Shown piece after piece: positions 57,362 through 64,000 of a stretch of 64,000 nucleotides of DNA; the stretch's first letter is position 1; each line of letters starts with the position of its first letter. Below the pieces are notes generated by a model. It did no database searches. It saw only the letters and a program-made list of their open reading frames with translations, and was not told the origin of the DNA. This stretch comes from Ectopseudomonas composti (GTDB lineage: Bacteria; Pseudomonadota; Gammaproteobacteria; Pseudomonadales; Pseudomonadaceae). A program made the translations under genes and the position numbers. The stretch spans positions 248,001-312,000 of the forward strand of contig NZ_LSSW01000028.1 of the NCBI RefSeq assembly GCF_001567565.1, in the 5' to 3' direction.

Positions 57362-58954
57362 TCAGCTCAGTTTGCGCGGATGGGCGAAGGTGATGCGGAA
57401 GCAGCTGCCGCCTCCTTCACGAGGTTTATAGTCGAGGCGGGCCTGGTTGCTCTGGCACAGTTCGCGAGAGATATACAGGCCGAGGCCGGTGCCCTTGTTC
57501 TCGGTGGTGTAGAAGGGCTCGAAGATGTGCTGCTCCTGCTCGGGTGGCACGCCGGGGCCGTCATCGAGAATCTCCAGCACCGGCAGGTCGCTGGCTTCGT
57601 CGCGGAACAGTCGCAGCCAAACCTGGCCGACTCGGTGCTTTTGTGCACTGTAGCGTAGGCCGTTCTGCACCAGGTTGGTCAGTACCTGGGTCAGTTGGTG
57701 TGGGTCCATGCGCGTTTGCAGGCTGCCGCCCTGAGTTTCCAGGTGGATCTGCCGGTCAGACGGTGCCGAGCTGCGGAACTCGCTGGCGAAGCGGTGCAGC
57801 CAGTACTTCAGGTCTAGCAGTTGCGGCTCGGCCTGGCGCCGACGCGAGAGTTGCAGCACGTTCTCGATCACCAGGTTCATGCGCTTGGAGTGGTCCTGAA
57901 TGATCTGCGCCAGGCGTTGATCAGGGCCTTGCAGGTCTTCCGACTCCTGCAGTAACTGGGCGGCGTGGCTGATCGCGCCCAGCGGGTTGCGGATTTCATG
58001 GGCGATGCCGGCAGTCAGGCGGCCGAGCGAGGCCAGTTTGAGCTGCTGCGCCTGCTGGGCGATCTGCGAGATGTCGTCGAGAAACACCAGGGTGTGCTGC
58101 TGGTCGCCGCGCTGCAGGGAAATGAAGCTGGGCTGCAGCATCGGGCCGTCGACCTGCGCTTGCAGGCTGTCCGGGCGCAGGGTCGGGTTGTGCAGCCACT
58201 GTTGCAGGCGTTTGACCAGTTCGGGGCAGTGCGGGTCGATGATCTTGCCGCTGAGTTCGCCGCGCCCGAGCAGTTGCGTCGCCCCCTGGTTGGCCAGTAG
58301 CACGCGATGCTGGGTGTCGAGCACCAGAATGCCGGTGCGCATGCGTTGCAGGATCTGATCGTTGAGTTCTTCCAGGTTGGCGACATCGGCCGCGCGTTGT
58401 TCGGCCAGGCTTTCGCTGACCTGCAGGCGGCGGGTGATGCCCTGGATGAACAGGGCCCCGGCGAAGCACAGGGCACCGAGTGCGCCAGCCTGCACGTACT
58501 GCGCGGCCGCGGCGGGACGGCTCAGGCTGAGATAGAAGGTCAGGTAGATCAGTGCCATCGCGGCGATGGCGGCGATCAGCAGGCCAACGCGCCCACGCAG
58601 CAGGATGTTGGCGATGGCCACCGCCACCACCAGCAGGTTGCCGATGCCGCTGGGCGTGCCGCCAGCGGCGTAGAACAGCGCGGAGAGGAAGATCACGTCG
58701 ACCAGCGCCAGGCTGAACAGCTGCATCAGGTGCTTGGGCCTGTGCACCAGTACGGCGATGAAGATATTGAGGATCAGGTAGACCCAGCTGCCGGTACGAA
58801 ACAGCTCGATGTGCACGACATCCAGCAACTGCGAATCGAGATTGCTGGAAATCAACAGAATCAGCGCCAGGCCGATGCTCAGGCGATAGAAGTGATAGAG
58901 CCTGAGGATGCGCCGTCCCTGAGTACCCGCTTGCAAGCTGAGGTCAGCGGTCAC
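57362..58954 (-). CDS. pilS: Type IV pilus sensor kinase PilS
   Basis: 530 aa. Six hydrophobic segments in the first ~190 residues, a PAS domain (~195-305), then phospho-acceptor His319 (GIAHEIRNPLGAI), the same position as in P. aeruginosa PilS, and an ATPase domain (DDGPGVPPE, TENKGTGLGLYI). It phosphorylates PilR in response to membrane pilin levels. Starts 11 bases inside the upstream small gene. Confidence 0.95.
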   Translation of the reverse strand: MTADLSLQAGTQGRRILRLYHFYRLSIGLALILLISSNLDSQLLDVVHIELFRTGSWVYLILNIFIAVLVHRPKHLMQLFSLALVDVIFLSALFYAAGGTPSGIGNLLVVAVAIANILLRGRVGLLIAAIAAMALIYLTFYLSLSRPAAAAQYVQAGALGALCFAGALFIQGITRRLQVSESLAEQRAADVANLEELNDQILQRMRTGILVLDTQHRVLLANQGATQLLGRGELSGKIIDPHCPELVKRLQQWLHNPTLRPDSLQAQVDGPMLQPSFISLQRGDQQHTLVFLDDISQIAQQAQQLKLASLGRLTAGIAHEIRNPLGAISHAAQLLQESEDLQGPDQRLAQIIQDHSKRMNLVIENVLQLSRRRQAEPQLLDLKYWLHRFASEFRSSAPSDRQIHLETQGGSLQTRMDPHQLTQVLTNLVQNGLRYSAQKHRVGQVWLRLFRDEASDLPVLEILDDGPGVPPEQEQHIFEPFYTTENKGTGLGLYISRELCQSNQARLDYKPREGGGSCFRITFAHPRKLS

Positions 58955-59180
58955 CGGTGTGCGGGCCTTGTTCGAGATGCGCCTGGCTGCAATACCACTG
59001 CTGACCCTGGTTCAGCGCCTGCGGCTTGGGCACGTGCACCCCGCAATGTGCGCAACGCACCATGGGGGCCGCGGCATCCTCGGTGGGGCGAGTGCTTTTG
59101 GGTTTGCTGATGAAGCGGCGCCAGATCCAGATCGCAGCGAAGATGATCGCGATCCAGAACAGCAGGCGAAAAAGACCCAT
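58944..59180 (-). CDS. PP0621-family small membrane protein with zinc-ribbon-like C-terminus
   Basis: 78 aa. A single N-terminal membrane helix (~4-22) then a basic linker and CxxC...C-H-x (RCAHCGVHV, WYCSQAHLEQG), a MYND/zinc-ribbon-like metal site. It overlaps pilS by 11 bases and is conserved directly upstream of pilS in pseudomonads, so I place it in the pilSR operon. Function unknown. Confidence 0.75.
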   Translation of the reverse strand: MGLFRLLFWIAIIFAAIWIWRRFISKPKSTRPTEDAAAPMVRCAHCGVHVPKPQALNQGQQWYCSQAHLEQGPHTGDR

Positions 59181-59315
59181 GTTGTGCTCTTCTGTTCGTT
59201 TAAAGCCGGCAGTTTAGCCAAGCCGAGTGCATCGGCACAGTATCCACATGACAGCCTGTGCGCTGTTTCCTGGCTGCGCGCCTGTACTCGTTGCGATATT
59301 CACTCGAAAACGGGC

Positions 59316-59343
59316 AATAAAAAGGGAGGCCTTGGCCTCCCTT
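59316..59343 (-). terminator. Terminator after bamD
   Basis: On the - strand a perfect 10 bp stem (AAGGGAGGCC and its complement) followed by TTTTTATTG; 18 bases beyond the bamD stop. The 135 bases up to the PP0621-family start at 59180 hold the expected promoter of that operon, but I see no good -35/-10. Confidence 0.88.
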
Positions 59344-59360
59344 GTTTACTGTCACCGCGA

Positions 59361-60353
59361 TCAGTCGAACAGACCGAAGGTCAGGTAGCTCCAGAACGAA
59401 CGCTTCTTGGCGGTTTCGCCGGTCTTGGCGTCCTGCTGCAGTTCGGCAGGAATCTGCTGCTCGGCGTCTTCGTACTGGCGGATCACGTCCTGGCTGGCGC
59501 GGGTTTCGCCCGGTGGCAGCGGCGTGTCGGTTTCGATCAGGCCGAGGGTGGCCTTGGCCAGCCAGGAGCGGTTGTCGGATTCTTCCTCGAGCGGGACGAA
59601 CTCGCCGCTTTCCAGGCTCGGATGATCAGGGTAGTTGAGCTTGAGGGTTTCCAGGCTGGTGGCAGCCAGATCGTCCAGCGACAGGCGCTGATAGGCTTCG
59701 GTCATGATCGCCAGGCCGTCACCGACCGACGGAGTTTCCTGGAAGTTTTCCACCACGTAGCGGCCGCGGTTGGCGGCGGCGACATAGGCCTGGCGGGTCA
59801 GGTAATAGTGACCAACGTGTATTTCGTAGGCGGCCAGCAGGTTGCGCAGGTAGATCATGCGCTGCTTGGCATCGGGCGCGTAGCGGCTGGTCGGGTAGCG
59901 GCTGGTGAGTTGTGCGAACTCGTTGTAGGAGTCGCGCGCGGCGCCGGGGTCACGCTTGGTCATGTCCAGTGGCAGGAAGCGCGCCAATAGGCCACGGTCC
60001 TGGTCGAAGGACGCCAGGCCCTTGAGGTAGTAGGCGTAGTCGACGTTGGCATGCTGTGGATGCAGGCGAATGAAGCGCTCGGCGGACGACTTGGTGGCCT
60101 CCGGCTCTGCATTCTTGTAGTAGGCGTAGATCAGCTCCAGCTGCGCCTGCTCGGCGTAGCGACCGAACGGATAGCGCGACTCCAGCGCCTTCAGTTTGGC
60201 AATGGCCTGGGTGTAGCTGCGGTTGTCCAGGTCGGCCTGGGCCTGCTGGTACAGCTCCACCTCGCTGAGGTTTTCATCGACCTCCGGCTGCTTGGAAGAG
60301 CAGGCGGCGGTAAGGGCGAGGATGGCGATCAGCAGCAGGTGTTTCACTTGCAT
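59361..60353 (-). CDS. bamD: Outer membrane assembly lipoprotein BamD
   Basis: 330 aa. Lipobox LTAAC with lipidated Cys18, then TPR repeats ([31 protein letters not shown] and onward) that hold BamA/BamC partners. It is a core subunit of the BAM complex. The C-terminal ~90 residues (charged, ending [11 protein letters not shown]) extend beyond the E. coli protein (245 aa), as usual in Pseudomonas. Divergent from rluD. Confidence 0.95.
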   Translation of the reverse strand: MQVKHLLLIAILALTAACSSKQPEVDENLSEVELYQQAQADLDNRSYTQAIAKLKALESRYPFGRYAEQAQLELIYAYYKNAEPEATKSSAERFIRLHPQHANVDYAYYLKGLASFDQDRGLLARFLPLDMTKRDPGAARDSYNEFAQLTSRYPTSRYAPDAKQRMIYLRNLLAAYEIHVGHYYLTRQAYVAAANRGRYVVENFQETPSVGDGLAIMTEAYQRLSLDDLAATSLETLKLNYPDHPSLESGEFVPLEEESDNRSWLAKATLGLIETDTPLPPGETRASQDVIRQYEDAEQQIPAELQQDAKTGETAKKRSFWSYLTFGLFD

Positions 60354-60371
60354 GGCGGCTTGCGTCCCTGT

Positions 60372-60399
60372 GACGGCCGCGCGGCCGTCCTGTTATGAT
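60372..60399 (+). promoter_or_regulatory. Candidate rluD promoter overlapped by an 18 bp palindrome
   Basis: TGTTATGAT at 60391-60399 is an extended -10. GTGACG at 60370-60375 is an acceptable -35 with 18 base spacing. A perfect palindrome GACGGCCGCGCGGCCGTC (60372-60389) fills the -35 to -10 interval, so it could be a regulator site or a cruciform. In the other direction it lies in the bamD 5' region. Confidence 0.45.
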
Positions 60400-60491
60400 G
60401 AGCGCCCCCGGAAAACCCTGGGGCAAAGACGCCGTATTTAACCACAAGCCTGTCGCCGAAACCAAAGGCCAGGCTCCCGCCGTTGCCGAAG

Positions 60492-61466
60492 ATGACTTCT
60501 ATAGATAAACAGCTGATCCAACTCCAGGCCATCGTTCCCTTTGAACAGGGCGGTCAACGCCTCGACCAGGTGGCTGCGCAGCTGTTTGGCGAGTACTCGC
60601 GTTCGCGGCTTTCCACCTGGATCAAGGACGGTCGCCTGACCGTCGATGGTGCCGTGGCACGCCCGCGCGATACCGTGCATGCCGGCTCGACCCTGGTGCT
60701 CGATGCCGAGCAGGAAGCGCAGGGCGAGTGGATCGCGCAGGACATCGAGCTGAACATCGTCTACGAAGACGAACACCTGCTGGTGATCGACAAGCCTGCT
60801 GGGCTGGTCGTGCACCCGGCTGCCGGACACGCCGACGGCACCTTGCTCAATGCGCTGCTGCATCACGTGCCGGACATCATCAATGTGCCGCGTGCCGGCA
60901 TCGTCCATCGTCTGGACAAGGACACCACCGGGCTGATGGTGGTGGCCAAGACCCTGCAGGCGCAGACCAATCTGGTCGAGCAACTGCAGAAGCGCAGCGT
61001 CAGCCGCATTTATGAATGCATCTGCATCGGTGTGATCACCGCCGGTGGCACCATCGACGCGCCCATTGGTCGCAGCTCCAGCCAGCGTCAGCGCATGGCG
61101 GTGACCGACGGCGGCAAGCCGGCGATCAGTCATTACCGCGTACTCGAACGCTATCGCTCGCACACCCATGTGCGGGTCAAGCTGGAAACCGGGCGTACCC
61201 ACCAGATCCGCGTGCACATGAGCCATGTTGGCTATCCGCTGGTGGGCGATCCGGTTTACGCCGGGCGTTTTCGTATTCCGCCAGCGGCCAGCCAGAGCCT
61301 GGTGCAAAGCCTCAAGGAGTTTCCGCGTCAGGCCCTGCATGCGCGCTTTCTCGAGCTGGATCACCCGGCTACCGGTAAGCGCATGAAGTGGGAGTCGGCG
61401 CTGCCGGATGATCTGGTTTGGCTGCTGACCCTGCTGCGTCAGGATCGCGAGGCCTTCGTCGGGTGA
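60492..61466 (+). CDS. rluD: 23S rRNA pseudouridine synthase RluD
   Basis: 324 aa from ATG 60492. An N-terminal S4 RNA-binding domain (SRSRLSTWIKDGRLTVDGA) precedes the RluA/D catalytic domain with the active Asp in GIVHRLDKDTTGLMV. It makes the pseudouridines of helix 69 (1911/1915/1917 in E. coli). The stop overlaps the pgeF GTG. Divergent from bamD as in P. aeruginosa. Confidence 0.95.
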   Translation: MTSIDKQLIQLQAIVPFEQGGQRLDQVAAQLFGEYSRSRLSTWIKDGRLTVDGAVARPRDTVHAGSTLVLDAEQEAQGEWIAQDIELNIVYEDEHLLVIDKPAGLVVHPAAGHADGTLLNALLHHVPDIINVPRAGIVHRLDKDTTGLMVVAKTLQAQTNLVEQLQKRSVSRIYECICIGVITAGGTIDAPIGRSSSQRQRMAVTDGGKPAISHYRVLERYRSHTHVRVKLETGRTHQIRVHMSHVGYPLVGDPVYAGRFRIPPAASQSLVQSLKEFPRQALHARFLELDHPATGKRMKWESALPDDLVWLLTLLRQDREAFVG

Positions 61467-62194
61467 GTGCCCACGACTGGCTGACACCCGACTGGCCTGC
61501 GCCAGCCAATGTGCGTGCCTGCGTCACCACGCGCAGCGGCGGCGTCAGCGCGACGCCGTACGACAGCTTCAACCTGGGCGACCATGTCGAAGACGACCCC
61601 GTTGCCGTGGCAAGCAACCGTCAACAGCTGATCGATGTCCTGGGTTGCCAGCCGGCCTGGCTGCGTCAGGTGCATGGCATCGTCGTGGCGTCAGCGGACC
61701 CGGCGCTGGTCATCGAAGCCGATGGCAACTGGACGGCCACGCCCGGTATCGCCTGCACGGCGATGACTGCCGACTGTCTGCCGGCCTTGTTCTGCGACCG
61801 CGCCGGGACGCGCGTGGCGGCGGCCCATGCCGGCTGGCGCGGGCTAGCCGGTGGCGTACTGGAGGCGACCGTGCAGGCGCTGAACGTGGCGCCGCAGGAG
61901 CTGCTGGTCTGGCTTGGCCCGGCCATCGGCCCGGCCGCGTTCGAGGTGGGCGGCGAAGTGCGTGAAGCCTTTGTGCAACAGCATGCCGAGGCTGCCAGCG
62001 CATTCGTGCCCAGCGTCAATGCCGGCAAGTTCATGGCCGATATCTACCAGCTGGCGCGCCTTCGCCTGGCTGCGATCGGCGTTACCGCCGTCAGTGGTGG
62101 TGGCCTGTGCACCTACAACGACCCGCGTTTCTATTCCTATCGGCGCAGCGCCCGCACTGGGCGTTTCGCCTCGCTGATCTGGCTGCAACCCTGA
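61463..62194 (+). CDS. pgeF: Peptidoglycan editing factor PgeF (YfiH/DUF152)
   Basis: 243 aa from GTG 61463, overlapping the rluD stop (GTGA); the long upstream frame belongs to rluD. Metal-binding residues are in TADCLPALFCD and AAAHAGWRGLAGGV, with the LGPAIGP and NNLSCYR-like CTYNDPRFYSYRR. The YfiH family is reported to edit wrong cytoplasmic wall precursors and also has laccase/nucleosidase-like activities. Translationally coupled to rluD. Confidence 0.92.
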   Translation: MSAHDWLTPDWPAPANVRACVTTRSGGVSATPYDSFNLGDHVEDDPVAVASNRQQLIDVLGCQPAWLRQVHGIVVASADPALVIEADGNWTATPGIACTAMTADCLPALFCDRAGTRVAAAHAGWRGLAGGVLEATVQALNVAPQELLVWLGPAIGPAAFEVGGEVREAFVQQHAEAASAFVPSVNAGKFMADIYQLARLRLAAIGVTAVSGGGLCTYNDPRFYSYRRSARTGRFASLIWLQP

Positions 62195-62290
62195 GCGTAG
62201 GGTGGATCACGCTTTGTCGATCCAGCAGAACAGCATCCCTCCAGTCCTTGTGTTCGTCCGGAAAATAGCTGGCAGAGCGGCCTGGGCGAG

Positions 62291-62344
62291 CTGTAGGACC
62301 GGCTTCAGCCGCGATGCATTTCGCGGCTAAAGCCGCTCCTACAG
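62291..62344. repeat. REP doublet (inverted pair)
   Basis: GTAGGACCGGCTTCAGCCGC (62293-62312) and its inverted partner GCGGCTAAAGCCGCTCCTAC (62323-62342) are separated by CGATGCATTTC, giving a large hairpin flanked by CTGTAGGA/TCCTACAG. This is the typical Pseudomonas BIME-type arrangement. The gap 62195-62521 also holds TGGATC/GATCCA at 62203-62224 in a GTAGGGTGGAT context, another degenerate pseudomonad repeat; the rest shows nothing. Confidence 0.85.
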
Positions 62345-62493
62345 GTTTGTGGTTGCTTCATGTTCTGCGACTGGTTTTTTACCTGGTCGATCACGCCCCA
62401 TGGCTCCCCACCTGGTATCCGCCTCGAAAGATCCGTCCATTCAGGTGTTCCGTTCTAACCCTCAATCACCAATATCAATAGTGCTGTGCCGAG

Positions 62494-62513
62494 CGAGACG
62501 ACCGGTCATATGC
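62494..62513. promoter_or_regulatory. Candidate operator of the NemR-like regulator
   Basis: The palindromic core GACCGGTC at 62500-62507 lies 14 bases before the ATG at 62522 and extends imperfectly on both sides. TetR family members often bind such sites and repress their own operon. Prediction only, with no promoter hexamers located with confidence. Confidence 0.35.
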
Positions 62514-62521
62514 TCGGCGCC

Positions 62522-63112
62522 ATGAACAGCATTCGACTCGACAAGCGCGACCTGATCCTGAGCAAAGGCTCGGCGGTGATGACCCGGCGCGGCTATCACG
62601 GCACCGGCGTGCTGGAGATCGTCCAGGCGGCCGGGATTCCCAAGGGCAGCTTCTATCACTACTTTGCCAGCAAGGAAGACTTCGCCCTGCAGGCGCTGGC
62701 TTTCATCTATCGCCCGCGTCTGGCGCGATACGCCCAGGCGCTGAATGATCCGGCGTCGAGCCCGCGGGCGCGCATCCTTGGCTATTACCGTGAGCTGCTG
62801 GCGCATTTCGCCCGCCAGGAGACGCCGCAGTACCACTGCTTCATCGGCAGCCTGAGTTTCGAGATGAGCGAGATGCTGCCGGCGATCGGCGCTGAAGTCG
62901 CGGCCATCCAGCAGGCATCGGTGGACATCCTGCGCGGCTGCCTGGAGCAGGCGCAGGCAGCCGGTGAACTGCCGGCCGACGAGGACTGCGGCAACCTCGC
63001 CACCTTCATCAGCGATGCCTGGCAGGGCGTGTTGGCCCGCCTCAAGGTCGGCCGCAACCAGCAGCCGCTGCAAGCTTTCGTCACCCGCCTGGAGCGTTTG
63101 CTGCAGGCCTGA
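62522..63112 (+). CDS. TetR family regulator, NemR-like
   Basis: 196 aa if the ATG at 62522 is used (GTG 62486 and ATG 62510 are alternatives; no start has a strong ribosome binding site). N-terminal helix-turn-helix GTGVLEIVQAAGIPKGSFYHYFASKE in pieces is typical TetR. With this start the protein has Cys106 (QYHC) and Lys175 (LARLK), the pair that forms the bleach-sensing sulfenamide in E. coli NemR. It precedes an Old Yellow Enzyme gene by 24 bases, the nemRA order. A reactive electrophile/HOCl-responsive repressor is likely but unproven. Confidence 0.82.
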   Translation: MNSIRLDKRDLILSKGSAVMTRRGYHGTGVLEIVQAAGIPKGSFYHYFASKEDFALQALAFIYRPRLARYAQALNDPASSPRARILGYYRELLAHFARQETPQYHCFIGSLSFEMSEMLPAIGAEVAAIQQASVDILRGCLEQAQAAGELPADEDCGNLATFISDAWQGVLARLKVGRNQQPLQAFVTRLERLLQA

Positions 63113-63136
63113 TTACCCTTCAACCCCAGAGGAAAG

Positions 63137-64000
63137 ATGATGAGCGCTCCCGTTCAAGCCCTGTTCGCCCCGTTCCGCCTCGGTAACCTGGAGCTGCCGA
63201 CCCGTGTGGTCATGGCGCCGATGACCCGTTCGTTCTCTCCCGGTGGCGTACCCAATGCCCAGGTCATCGAGTACTACCGTCGCCGCGCGGCTGCGGGCGT
63301 GGGCCTGATCGTCACCGAAGGCACCACGGTCGGGCACAAGGCCGCCAATGGGTATCCGAACGTGCCGCGTTTCTACGGCGAAGATGCCCTGGCCGGCTGG
63401 AAGCTGGTGGTCGACGCCGTACATGCCGAAGGCGGCAAGATCGTCCCGCAGCTCTGGCATGTCGGCAACGTAAGGCGCCTGGGCACCGAGCCGGATGCCA
63501 GCGTGCCCGGCTATGGGCCGATGGAAAAGCTCAAGGACGGCGAAGTGGTGGTGCATGGCATGACCCAGGCCGATATCGATGAGGTGATCGCCGCCTTCGC
63601 CCAGGCTGCACGCGATGCCAAGGCCATTGGCATGGACGGCGTGGAGATCCACGGCGCCCACGGTTACCTGATCGACCAGTTCTTCTGGGAAGGCAGCAAC
63701 CAGCGCACCGATGGCTACGGTGGCGACCTGGCGGCGCGTTCGCGTTTCGCCATCGAGCTGATCCAGGCGGTGCGCGCGGCGGTCGGCCCGGACTTCCCGA
63801 TCATCCTGCGTTACTCGCAGTGGAAGCAGCAGGACTACACCGCGCGTCTGGTGCAGACCCCGGAGCAGCTGGAAGCCTTCCTCAAGCCGCTGTCCGATGC
63901 TGGCGTGGACATTTTCCATTGCTCGACCCGCCGTTTCTGGGAGCCGGAGTTCGAAGGCAGCGACCTCAACCTGGCCGGCTGGACACGTAAGCTCACCGGC
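63137..64000 (+). CDS. NADH:flavin oxidoreductase, Old Yellow Enzyme family, truncated by window end
   Basis: 288 codons before the window ends, no stop reached. The start is ATG 63137 or 63140 (GAGGAAAG upstream). TIM-barrel FMN enzyme: RVVMAPMTRSFS, the Gln-containing IVPQLWHVGN, and HGAHGYLIDQFFWEGSNQRTDGYGG with the His pair that binds the substrate. These reductases act on electrophiles such as maleimides, nitro compounds and enones. Same operon as the TetR gene. The family relation to NemA/XenB types is by sequence pattern; the subclass is open. Confidence 0.92.
   Translation, partial: MMSAPVQALFAPFRLGNLELPTRVVMAPMTRSFSPGGVPNAQVIEYYRRRAAAGVGLIVTEGTTVGHKAANGYPNVPRFYGEDALAGWKLVVDAVHAEGGKIVPQLWHVGNVRRLGTEPDASVPGYGPMEKLKDGEVVVHGMTQADIDEVIAAFAQAARDAKAIGMDGVEIHGAHGYLIDQFFWEGSNQRTDGYGGDLAARSRFAIELIQAVRAAVGPDFPIILRYSQWKQQDYTARLVQTPEQLEAFLKPLSDAGVDIFHCSTRRFWEPEFEGSDLNLAGWTRKLTG

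Overview
The window is about 64 kb of GC-rich, gene-dense chromosome from a Pseudomonas that is not P. aeruginosa. Protein sequences and gene order point to the genus; a P. mendocina/alcaligenes-like species is my inference and is not proven. No rRNA, tRNA, CRISPR array, prophage or intact insertion sequence was seen. Most of it is core genome, with a few accessory or rearranged spots.

Layout. (1) 1-14500: the division and cell wall (dcw) cluster on the + strand: ftsI (tail only), murE, murF, mraY, murD, ftsW, murG, murC, ddlB, ftsQ, ftsA, ftsZ, lpxC. Genes are overlapping or nearly touching up to ftsZ; lpxC has its own promoter-like region and a terminator. (2) 14600-32700: dciA (-), an M23 peptidase, secA, argJ, a GST, a MutT/ThiE fusion, then a - strand block (cobalamin adenosyltransferase, orphan sensor kinase, panE, response regulator with a dead GGDEF), then yajQ and an mscS-type channel (+), ampG and an alkyltransferase-like gene (-), and two tandem DUF481 paralogues (+). 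(3) 32700-37800: uraA and upp (-), a hypoxanthine/guanine phosphoribosyltransferase (+), a SulP transporter (-) and a small PA4642-family gene (+). (4) 37800-38600: a non-coding element made of two inverted, diverged copies of a ~300 bp structured repeat. (5) 38600-46520: rpsT (-), murJ, then ribF-ileS-lspA-fkpB-ispH (+). (6) 46570-54820: type IV pilus minor pilin operon (-) fimT, fimU, pilV, pilW, pilX, a small exported protein, pilY1, pilE. (7) 54900-62200: thiO (+), then PP0621-family/pilS/pilR (-), bamD (-), rluD and pgeF (+). (8) 62200-64000: REP doublet, then a NemR-like TetR regulator and an Old Yellow Enzyme reductase running off the end.

How the genes work together. Region 1 makes UDP-MurNAc-pentapeptide, lipid I and lipid II and assembles the divisome. 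murJ (lipid II flippase) and ampG (muropeptide recycling) elsewhere in the window belong to the same wall cycle. lpxC and bamD serve the outer membrane; secA, lspA and bamD serve protein export. PilS/PilR and the fimU-pilE operon serve type IV pili. uraA/upp and hpt salvage nucleobases.

Most notable: PilY1 carries a predicted coiled-coil insertion of about 410 residues in its C-terminal propeller region. The inverted repeat element keeps three hairpins while their sequences differ between copies, which looks like compensatory change. The TetR protein has Cys106 and Lys175 at the positions used by E. coli NemR to sense bleach. Compared from memory with P. aeruginosa PAO1 gene order, the window joins three blocks, and two of the joints coincide with repeats.
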